Below are positions 50,758 through 58,825 of a stretch of DNA of 64,000 nt, in pieces (position 1 is the stretch's first letter; every line of letters begins with the position of its first letter). This DNA is from Amycolatopsis azurea DSM 43854. Its GTDB lineage: Bacteria > Actinomycetota > Actinomycetes > Mycobacteriales > Pseudonocardiaceae. The translations under genes were made by a program, and so were the position numbers. The DNA lies in NCBI RefSeq assembly GCF_001995215.1, contig NZ_MUXN01000016.1, positions 62,001 through 126,000 on the forward strand. Direction: 5' to 3'. The notes under the pieces were generated by a model that searched no databases, was not told the DNA's origin, and was given only the letters and a program-made list of their open reading frames with translations.

Positions 50758-51138
50758 ATGCCCGCCAAAGACGGCGGCTACTTCAGCCGGCTGGTCCGCA
50801 AGCTGACCAGCGACGTCGAGGATCTCGACGCCGACGATCTGTCCGAAAAATCCGAGGCCGGCGGAGCGCAGCGCGCCTGCGACTGCCGGTCGGGACAAGA
50901 GGTGACGGTGCTCGGCAGACTCCGCAGCGTGGAGCTCTGCCCGACCAACGAGGCGGCGACCCTGCAGGCCGAGCTGTTCGACGGCACACAGGGTGTGACG
51001 CTAATCTGGCTCGGACGCCGCCGGATCCCCGGGATCGAACCCGGGCGAACCATCAAGGTGCGCGGCCGGATGGCCGAACGTGATGGTCAGAAGGTGCTTT
51101 ACAACCCTTATTACGAACTTCAGAGCCCTGTGAGTTGA
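50758..51138 (+). CDS. OB-fold nucleic acid-binding protein
   Basis: A 126-residue protein. The N-terminal 45 residues form a helical acidic segment (FSRLVRKLTSDVEDLDADDL). An OB-fold barrel follows: VTVLGRLRSVELCPTNEAATLQAELFDGTQGVTLIWLGRRRIPGIEPGRTIKVRGRM. This matches Rv2694c in sequence style and place. It probably binds DNA or RNA but is unstudied. ATG 50758 has CAGGAG upstream. Ten bases later follows the DUF3159 gene. Confidence 0.85.
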   Translation: MPAKDGGYFSRLVRKLTSDVEDLDADDLSEKSEAGGAQRACDCRSGQEVTVLGRLRSVELCPTNEAATLQAELFDGTQGVTLIWLGRRRIPGIEPGRTIKVRGRMAERDGQKVLYNPYYELQSPVS

Positions 51139-51147
51139 TCCCGCATC

Positions 51148-51894
51148 GTGACTGAACCCGCCGGCGGCGAGCAGAAGAAGACCGGGGAACCGGCCGACGA
51201 CGACAACAAGCCGCAGCCCACCCTCCTGGAACAGATGGGCGGGCTGTCGGGACTCTTCTATTCCTCGCTGCCGGTCATCGTGTTCGTCATCGCGAACGCC
51301 ATCTTCGGCCTGACGGTCGGCATCTGGGCCGCGGTGGGCAGCGCGGTGGCGATCACCGTGCTGCGGGTCGTGCGCAAGGAGCCGCTGCAGCCCGCGATCT
51401 CCGGGTTCTTCGGCGTCGCGATCGCGGCGTTCATCGCCTACCGGACCGGATCGGCCAAGGGCTTCTTCCTGTTCGGCATCTGGACGAGCCTGGTCTATTG
51501 CGGCGTCTTCGTGCTGTCGATCGTCGTGCGCTGGCCGCTCGCCGGGGTGGTGTGGAACGCGCTCAACGGCAGCGGCCACGCCTGGCGCAAGGACAAGAAG
51601 TCGCTGATCGCCTATTCGATCGCGACCGGTGCCATGGCGCTGATCTTCGGTGCCCGGTTCGTCGTGCAGCGCTGGCTGTACGACGAGGACTACACCGGCT
51701 GGCTGGCCTTCGCGAAGATCGCGATGGGCTACCCGCTGTACGCGCTCGGCCTGCTCGCCGTCGTCTGGGCGGTGCGGCGGTCGGACAAGCACCTCAAGGC
51801 GCTGGCCGAGGAAGCCCCCGCCGAGGAGACCGACGAAGAGGTCGAGGCTCGCCTGCGCGCGAAGTACGCGCAGGCGCCCGCCACGGAGAATTAA
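51148..51894 (+). CDS. DUF3159-family membrane protein
   Basis: A 248-residue integral membrane protein with six hydrophobic segments. LLEQMGGLSGLFYSSLPVIVFVIAN at the N-terminus and IAAFIAYRTGSAKGFFLFGIWTSLVYC in the middle define DUF3159, the counterpart of Rv2693c. The C-terminus is an acidic tail. It may be involved in transport, but no function is known. Its neighbours downstream are potassium regulators on the opposite strand; the two stops are 11 bases apart. Confidence 0.85.
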   Translation: MTEPAGGEQKKTGEPADDDNKPQPTLLEQMGGLSGLFYSSLPVIVFVIANAIFGLTVGIWAAVGSAVAITVLRVVRKEPLQPAISGFFGVAIAAFIAYRTGSAKGFFLFGIWTSLVYCGVFVLSIVVRWPLAGVVWNALNGSGHAWRKDKKSLIAYSIATGAMALIFGARFVVQRWLYDEDYTGWLAFAKIAMGYPLYALGLLAVVWAVRRSDKHLKALAEEAPAEETDEEVEARLRAKYAQAPATEN

Positions 51895-51905
51895 TAGCCC
51901 CGCTT

Positions 51906-52562
51906 CTAATATCCCAGCGCGGTCCGGATCTCCGGCTCCACGTCCGACGTCGCCACGAACAGCAGCTCGTCACCCGGCTCCAGCGGGTCCTCGGGCTGCG
52001 GAACGATCACCCGGTCGCCGCGCAGGATCGTCACCAGCGCGGCGTCCCTCGGCAGGTTGATCTCGCTGACGGCCTTGCCCGCCAGCGGGGTCTCCTCCGG
52101 GAGGGTGAGTTCGACGAGGTTCGCCTGGCTCTGCCGGAACGTCATCAGCCGCACCAGATCGCCGACGCTCACCGCCTCCTCGACCATCGCCGCGAGCATC
52201 CGCGGGGTCGACACGGCGACGTCGACGCCCCAGGCGTCGTTGAACAGCCACTCGTTGGCCGGGTTGTTCACCCGCGCCACCACCCGGCGCACCGCGAACT
52301 CGGTCTTCGCCAGCAGCGAGACCACGAGATTCGCCTTGTCGTCACCGGTCGCGGCGATCACGACGTCGCACTGCTCGATCCCGGACTCCTCCAGGATCGA
52401 CACCTCGCACGCGTCGCCCAGCACCCAGTCGGCCTGGTCCACGGTGTGCGGCTCGAACTGGTCGGCCTCGCGTTCGATGAGCATCACCTGGTGACGCCCG
52501 TCGATCAGCTCCGCGGCGATCGACCGGCCGACCGCGCCGGCCCCGGCAATCGCGACCCGCAT
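51906..52562 (-). CDS. ceoC: TrkA-family potassium uptake regulatory protein (CeoC-type)
   Basis: A 218-residue cytoplasmic regulator of potassium channels or transporters. An RCK_N domain binds NAD(H) or ATP through MRVAIAGAGAVGRSIA (residues 1-16) and the acidic LIEREADQ end of strand 2. An RCK_C domain (from about 140) follows with the usual PLAGKAVSEINLPRDAALVTILR. It overlaps ceoB by 4 bases (ATGA). In M. tuberculosis the pair Rv2691-Rv2692 forms the Trk-type regulators and this is the second gene. Confidence 0.9.
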   Translation of the reverse strand: MRVAIAGAGAVGRSIAAELIDGRHQVMLIEREADQFEPHTVDQADWVLGDACEVSILEESGIEQCDVVIAATGDDKANLVVSLLAKTEFAVRRVVARVNNPANEWLFNDAWGVDVAVSTPRMLAAMVEEAVSVGDLVRLMTFRQSQANLVELTLPEETPLAGKAVSEINLPRDAALVTILRGDRVIVPQPEDPLEPGDELLFVATSDVEPEIRTALGY

Positions 52563-53227
52563 CAGTTCTCCTCTTCCGGTTCGCGAGCGGCGACGCTGGT
52601 CACGTCGCTGACGGTGCCTGATTTCGCGGCGACGTACACGACGTCGTCCGCCTGGATCACGGCCTTGGTGTCGGGCAGGACGGCGGTGCCGAACCGCATG
52701 ATGAACGCGACCCGCGCGCCCGTGGTGTCCTGCAGGTCGCGCACGCTGTGCCCGATCCAGCCCTCGTGCAGGGGGAGCCGCAGGAGCGCCACGCTGCCCG
52801 AGGGGTCCCGCCACTCCGAGGCGACGCCGTCGGGCAGCAGGGTGCGCAGGAACCGGTCGGTCGTCCACGGCACGGTCGCCACGGTCGGGATGCCGAGCCG
52901 TTCGTAGACCGCGGCGCGCTTGTGGTCGTAGATCCTGGCGACGACCTTGTCGATGCCGAAGTTCTCCCTGGCCACGCGAGCCGAGATGATGTTGGAGTTG
53001 TCGCCGCTGGACACCGCCGCGAAGGCCCCCGCGCGTTCGATCCCGGCCTCGATCAGCACCTGCCGGTCGAATCCGACGCCGACCACCTGCTGACCGTGGA
53101 AATCACTGCCGAGCCGCCGGAACGCCTGCTGGGTCTTGTCGATGATGGCGACTTCGTGCCCCAGTCGCTCCAGCGCCGCGGCAAGGGATGCGCCTACCCG
53201 GCCGCATCCCATGATCACCACGTGCAC
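52562..53227 (-). CDS. ceoB: TrkA-family potassium uptake regulatory protein (CeoB-type)
   Basis: A 221-residue RCK regulator. The dinucleotide-binding loop is VVIMGCGRVGASLA (residues 3-16), the acidic residue is in VAIIDKTQQAF, and the RCK_C domain includes LPLHEGWIGHSVRDL and the final VVYVAAKSG strand. GTG 53227 follows AAGGAGG; the longer frame begins in a basic run with no support. It is divergent from a KimA-like potassium permease across 97 bases, so the regulators probably govern that transporter. Confidence 0.9.
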   Translation of the reverse strand: MHVVIMGCGRVGASLAAALERLGHEVAIIDKTQQAFRRLGSDFHGQQVVGVGFDRQVLIEAGIERAGAFAAVSSGDNSNIISARVARENFGIDKVVARIYDHKRAAVYERLGIPTVATVPWTTDRFLRTLLPDGVASEWRDPSGSVALLRLPLHEGWIGHSVRDLQDTTGARVAFIMRFGTAVLPDTKAVIQADDVVYVAAKSGTVSDVTSVAAREPEEEN

Positions 53228-53324
53228 GCCCTGCCTCCTTCGTCGTCGGACGTTCACCCGTCCGCAGGTACCCAGACATACCAGCGCCGAACCTACCGTG
53301 GGGGTCGCCCGTTAGTCTTCTGCG

Positions 53325-55367
53325 GTGTCGAAGTTCCCGACCGTATTGAAGCGGCTCGTCCTCGGACGTCCATTCCGGAGTGACCGCCTCTCGCATACGC
53401 TGCTGCCGAAGCGCATCGCGCTGCCGATTTTCGCGTCCGACGCGTTGTCGAGCGTCGCCTACGCGCCTGAGGAAATCTTTCTGACCCTCAGCGTCGCGGG
53501 CTTGTCCGCGTACGCGTTCGCGCCGTGGATCGGCGTCGCCGTCGCGCTCGTCATGCTGGTCGTGGTCGCGTCCTACCGGCAGAACGTGCACGCCTATCCC
53601 AGCGGCGGCGGTGACTACGAAGTCGCCAACACCAACCTCGGCGGCAAATTCGGGCTCACCGTGGCCAGCGCGCTGCTGGTCGATTACGTGCTCACCGTGG
53701 CGGTTTCGACGTCGTCCGGCGTGGCGAACATCGGTTCCGCCATTCCGTGGGTGGCGCAGCACAAGGTGATCACCGCGGTCGTCATCGTGGTCGTGCTGAC
53801 CGCGCTGAATCTGCGCGGAGTGCGCGAATCGGGCAAAGCGTTCGCGATCCCGACCTACGGCTTCATCATCGGCATTCTCGGCATGGTGATCTGGGGGCTG
53901 ATCGAGGCGGCGTCGGGCGCCGACATGCGCGCCGAGAGCGCCGATTTCGGCCTGCACGAAGAAGCGTCCTTGACCGGTTTCGCGTTCTTCTTCCTGCTGC
54001 TGAGGACGTTCTCCTCCGGTGCCGCCGCGCTGACCGGGGTCGAGGCCATCAGCAACGGTGTCCCGGCGTTCCGGAAGCCGAAGTCGAAGAACGCGGCGAC
54101 CACGCTGCTGATGATGGGCGTGCTCGCGGTCACGATGCTGGTCGGCATCATCACGCTGGCGATCATCACCGAGGTCAAGTTCGCCGAACATCCGGAGACC
54201 CAGCTTTCCGGCACGCCGGCGGGGTACGAGCAGAAGACGATCGTCGCGCAGATCGCGCACGCGGTGTTCGCCGACTTCACCCCGGGCTTCTACTACATCT
54301 CGTTCGTCACCGGGATCATCCTGCTGCTGGCCGCGAACACCGCGTTCAACGGTTTCCCCGTGCTCGGCTCGATCCTCGCGCAGGACCGGTATCTGCCCCG
54401 CCAGCTGCACACCCGCGGCGACCGGCTGGCGTTCTCCAACGGCATCCTGTTCCTCGCGGCGTTCGCGCTCGTGCTGATCATCGCGTTCGACGCCGAGGTC
54501 ACGAAGCTCATCCAGCTGTACATCGTGGGCGTGTTCGTTTCCTTCACGGTGAGCCAGGCGGGCATGATCCGGCACTGGAACCGGCTCCTGTCCAGGGAAA
54601 CCGATCCGACGGTGCGGCGGCGGATGCGGCGTTCGCAGACGGTCAACGCGATCGGCCTCACCATGACCGGCACCGTGCTGGTCATCGTGCTGGTCACGAA
54701 GTTCCTGCTCGGCGCCTGGATCGCGATCGCGGCGATGGTGGCCATCTACGCGCTGATGACCGCGATCCGCAAGCACTACGACCGGGTCGCCGAGGAATTG
54801 CGCGAGATGGACCGGAAACCGGCCGTATTGCCTTCGCGCAACCACGCGATCGTGCTGATTTCGAAACTGCACCTGCCGACGATGCGCGCGCTTTCCTACG
54901 CCAAGGCCGTGCGGCCGGACGTCCTGGAAGCCGTCACGGTCAACGTCGACGACATCGAGACGCGCAAACTCGTCCAGGAATGGGACGACCACAATTTCAA
55001 GGTGCCGCTGAAGGTGATCGAATCGCCGTACCGCGAGATCACGAAGCCGGTGCTGGACTACGTGAAGCGCGTCCGCGGCGACAATCCGCGCAACGTGGTG
55101 ACCGTGTTCATCCCCGAGTACGTGGTCGGGCACTGGTGGGAGCAGGTCCTGCACAACCAGAGCGCGCTGCGGCTCAAGGGGCGGCTCCTGTTCCAGCCCG
55201 GCGTCATGGTGACCAGCGTGCCGTGGCAGCTCGAATCGTCGGAGAAGGCGATCAAACGTGACCGGAAGGCACGTCCGGCTGCGGGCGACGTCCGGCGCGG
55301 ATTCTCCCCGGTCGTCAAGCAGCCCGAGAAGACCAAGCCCGAAAAAGCTAAGGACAAAGCAGAATGA
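53325..55367 (+). CDS. KimA-like APC-family potassium permease
   Basis: A 680-residue permease. PIFASDALSSVAYAPEEI at about 34-51 is the hallmark of the KimA/YdaO branch of the APC family, high-affinity potassium-proton symporters. Twelve membrane helices reach residue about 485. A large cytoplasmic C-terminal domain follows (RNHAIVLISKLHLPTMRAL, VVTVFIPEYVVGHWWEQVLHNQ), as in KimA. The final 35 residues are Lys/Pro-rich. It faces the TrkA-type genes ceoB/ceoC, supporting potassium as substrate. GTG 53325. The family also includes general amino acid permeases, so the substrate is inferred. Confidence 0.82.
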   Translation: MSKFPTVLKRLVLGRPFRSDRLSHTLLPKRIALPIFASDALSSVAYAPEEIFLTLSVAGLSAYAFAPWIGVAVALVMLVVVASYRQNVHAYPSGGGDYEVANTNLGGKFGLTVASALLVDYVLTVAVSTSSGVANIGSAIPWVAQHKVITAVVIVVVLTALNLRGVRESGKAFAIPTYGFIIGILGMVIWGLIEAASGADMRAESADFGLHEEASLTGFAFFFLLLRTFSSGAAALTGVEAISNGVPAFRKPKSKNAATTLLMMGVLAVTMLVGIITLAIITEVKFAEHPETQLSGTPAGYEQKTIVAQIAHAVFADFTPGFYYISFVTGIILLLAANTAFNGFPVLGSILAQDRYLPRQLHTRGDRLAFSNGILFLAAFALVLIIAFDAEVTKLIQLYIVGVFVSFTVSQAGMIRHWNRLLSRETDPTVRRRMRRSQTVNAIGLTMTGTVLVIVLVTKFLLGAWIAIAAMVAIYALMTAIRKHYDRVAEELREMDRKPAVLPSRNHAIVLISKLHLPTMRALSYAKAVRPDVLEAVTVNVDDIETRKLVQEWDDHNFKVPLKVIESPYREITKPVLDYVKRVRGDNPRNVVTVFIPEYVVGHWWEQVLHNQSALRLKGRLLFQPGVMVTSVPWQLESSEKAIKRDRKARPAAGDVRRGFSPVVKQPEKTKPEKAKDKAE

Positions 55368-56569
55368 GTGTGGACGCGTCGACCGGCACGTGGCTCGGAC
55401 GGACGATCGAGCTGGAGGTCGGCGCGGTCGCGCACGGCGGGCACTGCGTCGCACGGGCGGAGGGCCGGGTCGTCTTCGTCCGGCACGCGCTGCCCGGTGA
55501 GCGGGTCCTGGCCTCGGTCACCGAAGACAAGGGCGGCTCGTTCTGCCGTGCCGACGCGATCGAGGTCCTGGAGGCGTCGCCGGACCGCGTGGAGCCGCCG
55601 TGCCCGCTCGCGGCGCCGGGGGAGTGCGGCGGCTGCGACTGGCAGCACGCCGCTCCGGGATACCAGCGTGAACTCAAGGCCGCGGTGGTCATGGAGCAGC
55701 TGAAAAGGCTGGCCGGGATCGACCGCGAGGTCGTCGTCGAGGCGCTCGACGGTGGCCCGCTGGACTGGCGCAGCCGCGTCCGGCTCGTCGCGGGCAAGGA
55801 CGGCCGCGCGGGGTTCCGGGCGCACCACAGCCACCGCGTGATCCCGATCGACGACTGCCCGATCACCGTCCCCGGTGCGCTCGACGACGTCGTGTCGCGG
55901 AACTGGCGGCCCGGCAGCGAAATCGAGGTCACCAAGGACGGCGAAGGCCAGGTGCACCTCCGGGACCTTTCGACGGTCCACGGCAAGACCAAGTCGCGGC
56001 AGCTCGCGGGTGGCCTCGCCGTGCAGCACGCCGCCGATCGCGAGTGGCGCCTGGACGCCCACGGCTTCTGGCAGGTCCACCCGGCCGCCGCGGACACGCT
56101 CGCCGCCGTCGTCGCGGAATGGGCCGAGGCGCCGAAGGACGGCGTCGCGTGGGACCTCTACGCCGGCGTCGGCCTCTTCGCGTCGGTGCTCGCTTCGCAG
56201 GTCGGCCCGCGTGGACGTGTCCTGGCCGTCGAATCCGGACGGCGTGCCGTCGCCGACGGTGAGGAGAACCTGGCCGACCTCCCGCAGGTCCGCTGGCGCT
56301 CCGGCCGCGTCGAGCACCTGCTGGCCGACGCGCCCAAACCCGTCGACGTCGTCGTCCTCGACCCGCCCCGCAAGGGCGCCGGAAAGGCCGTCGTCGAGTC
56401 CATTGTGGAGGGTTCGCCGGACCGGATCGTCTACGTGGCGTGCGACCCGGCGGCGCTGGCCAGGGACATCGCACTGTTCGCCGACCACGGTTACGGCTTG
56501 GTGGATTTGCGTGCTTTCGACGCTTTCCCGATGACGCACCACGTCGAATGTGTTGCATTGTTGCAATAA
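55364..56569 (+). CDS. TrmA/RumA-like class I RNA methyltransferase
   Basis: A 401-residue enzyme (Rv2689c counterpart). The N-terminal TRAM domain binds RNA (VGAVAHGGHCVARAEGRVVFVRHALPGERV). An iron-sulfur site is formed by Cys in PPCPLAAPGECGGCDW and DDCPIT. The methyltransferase core has DLYAGVGLFASVLA and the two catalytic motifs DPPRKG and VACDPAALARDI, where Cys is the nucleophile for C5 methylation of uridine. It starts within the permease stop (4-base overlap). The modified RNA (23S or tRNA) cannot be told. Confidence 0.88.
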   Translation: MSVDASTGTWLGRTIELEVGAVAHGGHCVARAEGRVVFVRHALPGERVLASVTEDKGGSFCRADAIEVLEASPDRVEPPCPLAAPGECGGCDWQHAAPGYQRELKAAVVMEQLKRLAGIDREVVVEALDGGPLDWRSRVRLVAGKDGRAGFRAHHSHRVIPIDDCPITVPGALDDVVSRNWRPGSEIEVTKDGEGQVHLRDLSTVHGKTKSRQLAGGLAVQHAADREWRLDAHGFWQVHPAAADTLAAVVAEWAEAPKDGVAWDLYAGVGLFASVLASQVGPRGRVLAVESGRRAVADGEENLADLPQVRWRSGRVEHLLADAPKPVDVVVLDPPRKGAGKAVVESIVEGSPDRIVYVACDPAALARDIALFADHGYGLVDLRAFDAFPMTHHVECVALLQ

Positions 56570-56665
56570 CGGTATATTTGTAGACCGTCGGAATGGATTG
56601 GCTTCGTTCGTCTTGTCCGGATGCCGGAGTGCTCGCTAACTTGAGTTTCGATAAAGCGGAATCTC

Positions 56666-57046
56666 ATGACGGCGGGGAATTCTGATCCAGTGCTCCCTTC
56701 AATGCTCCCACCTGGTGTTACCGCGCAGGAGATCACCTATCGGAACGACCGGAAGCAGATCATCTACACGGCGCCCTACGCGTCCGAGGGGCCCCTGCTC
56801 ACCCGGGATCTGCTGGGCAGGCAGGCGTGGATGTTCATGTACGCCCACTTCGTCTTCATCTGGGTCGAGGGCGCCGTCCAGGTGCAGGTCAGCCACGGAA
56901 CCCTGGCGGGGCCGAAGATGCAGTTGTGGAAGGGCGTCAGTATTCCTGACTACTGGTCAGGGCCCGCGCTGGCCGAGTTCGGACAGGCCTGGGCGCTGAA
57001 CCAGCTCTCCGGGAACCGGGGCACTCCGGCCGTCGTGTCCATTTGA
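56666..57046 (+). CDS. Orphan small protein of unknown function
   Basis: A 126-residue protein with a hydrophobic patch in the middle (WMFMYAHFVFIWVEGAVQVQV) and Trp-rich C-terminal half (DYWSGPALAEFGQAWALNQLSG). I recognise no family. ATG 56666 has only GCGGAA nearby. The 96-base stretch before it is conspicuously A/T-rich for this genome (TAACGGTATATTTGTAG...), which may be its promoter or a sign of an inserted segment. Coding status is likely but not proven. Confidence 0.55.
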   Translation: MTAGNSDPVLPSMLPPGVTAQEITYRNDRKQIIYTAPYASEGPLLTRDLLGRQAWMFMYAHFVFIWVEGAVQVQVSHGTLAGPKMQLWKGVSIPDYWSGPALAEFGQAWALNQLSGNRGTPAVVSI

Positions 57047-57057
57047 GGCTCTTCAGG

Positions 57058-57082
57058 GCCTGTCGCCGGTGTGGCGACGGGC
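57058..57082. terminator. Hairpin between convergent genes
   Basis: GCCTGTCGCC (57058-57067) pairs with GGCGACGGGC (57073-57082), one G-U pair, across a 5-base loop. It lies between the orphan gene (+) and the HNH endonuclease gene (-). Confidence 0.5.
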
Positions 57083-57099
57083 TCCTCGGGCTCTACGGG

Positions 57100-58356
57100 T
57101 CAGGCGACGGCGCGGTGGAGGATGTTGCGCCGCGGATGTCGTAACGGGTCCAAGTACTGAGGTGGCACGAATTCCGGTATCCCGTCGGGCGCCATCCGGA
57201 CTTGCCAGTCGTCGTGATGGACGAGCCGATGATGGAACCCGCAGAGCAGGACCAGGTTCCGCAGATCGGTGGGGCCGCCGTCGGCCCAGTGCCGAATATG
57301 GTGGGCGTGACAGTGCTTGGGTGCCCGATGACAGCCGGGGAAGGCGCAGCCTCCGTCACGGATGTTCAGCGCCCGGCGTTGGCCAGGGGTGACGAAACGT
57401 TTCATCCGCCCGACGTCCAGCGGCTCACCGGCGGCGCTGAGCACGACGGGGATCATGAGGCAGTCGCAGGCGGCCAGGCGCGCTTCGCGGGCGGTGATCG
57501 TGCCGACGAAGTCGAGGCAGGCCTTCCCGGCTCCGGTTTTCAGCTCGTCGAGGCCGATGGTGACGTGCACGAGGGTCCGGTAGCCGGAGGTTCCCGGTTG
57601 GTCGGGACAGGCGATCGCGAGGTCGAGCAACTCGGCCCAGGCGTCGCCTCGTCGTTGGGGCATGGTCCGGTGGTCGGCCTGGCCGAAGTCGTCGACCGGC
57701 CGCCGCGCGCCGTACGCGTCGAGGGCGGCTGCGGTCCGGGCCCCGGTCTCGGGATCCAGGAGCCCGGACAGCTTCCAGAAGCCGTCCTTGCGGCGCTCGA
57801 CGAACACCTCCCGGCGTGGCGGGGCGGGTTCCGGATCTTTCGGTTCGTTCCCGTCCGGGTCGAGGTGCGCGAGGAGGTCGTTACCGGCCTTGGTGATCTC
57901 TTTCGGTCCGGCCGCGCGGGCGAGGTCGGCGAGGATCTTCTCCGCGCCGTCGCGCTCTTCGGTGGGCACGTCGTCCGGGATCTTCCGGAGGACGTCCAGG
58001 ATCGCGTCGATGTGCTGGTCCCCGAGCGCGCCGTCCTCGGCCGCGGCGGCCGTGGCGGGCGCGAATGTCGCCACCTCGCCACTCGGCTCGCGCGCGGGGT
58101 TCAACGCCAACGCCCGGTTCACCACGTCCTGCGCGTCACCCCGGGTAATCCGGGCCACATCGGCGAACCACCGTGACGCGCTCCCGTAGCCGAACAAGTC
58201 TTCCGCGCCCCGCGACTCGACCTCCGCCAGGTACTTCCCCAGTCCGGCCGAGGCCACCCGGATCACTTCCAGCAGGTGCGTCACGCCATGGGCAAGCTCC
58301 AGCTTGCCGGCGCGCCACAACTCCTGCGGCAGTTCGGGAATGGTCGTCTCGGGCAC
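57100..58356 (-). CDS. DUF222 / HNH endonuclease (13E12-repeat type)
   Basis: A 418-residue protein: N-terminal DUF222 domain (about 10-290, helical) and C-terminal HNH nuclease, seen in CAFPGCHRAPKHCHAHHIRHWADGG and the following NLVLLCGFHHRLVH. Cys pairs and His give the zinc-ribbon HNH fold. The family is the 13E12-repeat family of mycobacteria, several members of which are induced by DNA damage. A near-perfect LexA box lies 23 bases upstream of the ATG, which fits. It is flanked by palindromes and an orphan gene, so the whole stretch 56.6-58.8 kb looks like accessory DNA. Confidence 0.9.
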   Translation of the reverse strand: MPETTIPELPQELWRAGKLELAHGVTHLLEVIRVASAGLGKYLAEVESRGAEDLFGYGSASRWFADVARITRGDAQDVVNRALALNPAREPSGEVATFAPATAAAAEDGALGDQHIDAILDVLRKIPDDVPTEERDGAEKILADLARAAGPKEITKAGNDLLAHLDPDGNEPKDPEPAPPRREVFVERRKDGFWKLSGLLDPETGARTAAALDAYGARRPVDDFGQADHRTMPQRRGDAWAELLDLAIACPDQPGTSGYRTLVHVTIGLDELKTGAGKACLDFVGTITAREARLAACDCLMIPVVLSAAGEPLDVGRMKRFVTPGQRRALNIRDGGCAFPGCHRAPKHCHAHHIRHWADGGPTDLRNLVLLCGFHHRLVHHDDWQVRMAPDGIPEFVPPQYLDPLRHPRRNILHRAVA

Positions 58357-58378
58357 GTCTCCATATTACTGAAATTCA

Positions 58379-58394
58379 TCGAACAAGTGTTCGT
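58379..58394 (-). promoter_or_regulatory. LexA (SOS) box upstream of the HNH endonuclease gene
   Basis: TCGAAC-AAGT-GTTCGT matches the actinobacterial SOS consensus TCGAAC-N4-GTTCGA at 11 of the 12 fixed positions. It starts 23 bases from the ATG at 58356 in an A/T-rich region suited to a promoter. 13E12-family genes of mycobacteria carry such boxes. Confidence 0.75.
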
Positions 58395-58414
58395 AATTTT
58401 AAGCGACAAGGCAA

Positions 58415-58451
58415 GTCGCGCAATTCACCGCCAGCGGGTGAATTGCGCGAC
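58415..58451. repeat. Perfect inverted repeat upstream of the HNH gene
   Basis: GTCGCGCAATTCACC (58415-58429) and GGTGAATTGCGCGAC (58437-58451) form a 15-bp stem with a 7-base loop. It lies 20 bases beyond the SOS box, away from the gene. Possible terminator or protein-binding site. Confidence 0.55.
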
Positions 58452-58473
58452 AGGCGCGGTGACGCAGCGCAAG

Positions 58474-58761
58474 GGTCGTGAGTGGTGATTCAGGTTCTCC
58501 TGAGAGGTAAGGCAAGGTGTCGCGTCCGGGCGGGATAAGCGATCTCGCGTGATCAGAGACGGAACTCGCGTGTTTGGAGACGTAACTCGCGTGATCGGCG
58601 CCGCACACTCGAGATCGCCGTCTGATCACGTGAGTTCCGCCTCCAAACACGCGAGTGCGCCGTCTGACCCGGCGGGCGCGCGGGACGGCCGAGACGGTCA
58701 CCCCGCCAAGGGGGGTCGTGAGTGGAAAGTGTCGTTAGAACGACCCAAAACACTCACGACC
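58474..58761. repeat. Composite palindrome island B, ending in P3 copy 4
   Basis: Like island A: a half-P3 (GGTCGTGAGTGGTGATTC, 58474-58491) at one end, a full 48-bp P3 copy (58714-58761) at the other, and an internal inverted repeat. Its arms (58564-58596 and 58624-58656) match at 30 of 33 positions and are built from the word ACTCGCGTGTTTGGAG. Total length is 288 bp against about 275 for island A. With the SOS box and hairpin it fills the gap 58357-58777. Confidence 0.65.
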
Positions 58762-58777
58762 CACTTGACCGACGGCG

Positions 58778-58825
58778 TCCTCAGCGTTTGAGCGTGAAAG
58801 TTCCTCAGCGTTTGAGCGTGAAAGT
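58778..58825. repeat. 24-bp tandem duplication over the end of the DUF1062 gene
   Basis: Two exact 24-base copies, 58778-58801 and 58802-58825. The second holds the last seven codons and stop of DUF1062; the first repeats these downstream of the stop. Confidence 0.85.

Noticed and set aside
51013..51050. tRNA-like T-arm, CCCGGG-TTCGATC-CCCGGG on the minus strand
   Set aside because: It lies within the OB-fold coding sequence and no acceptor, D or anticodon arms surround it.
58549..58660. CRISPR-like spaced words ACTCGCGTG
   Set aside because: The words are short, partly inverted and unevenly spaced, with no constant repeat of 23 bases or more and no cas genes.
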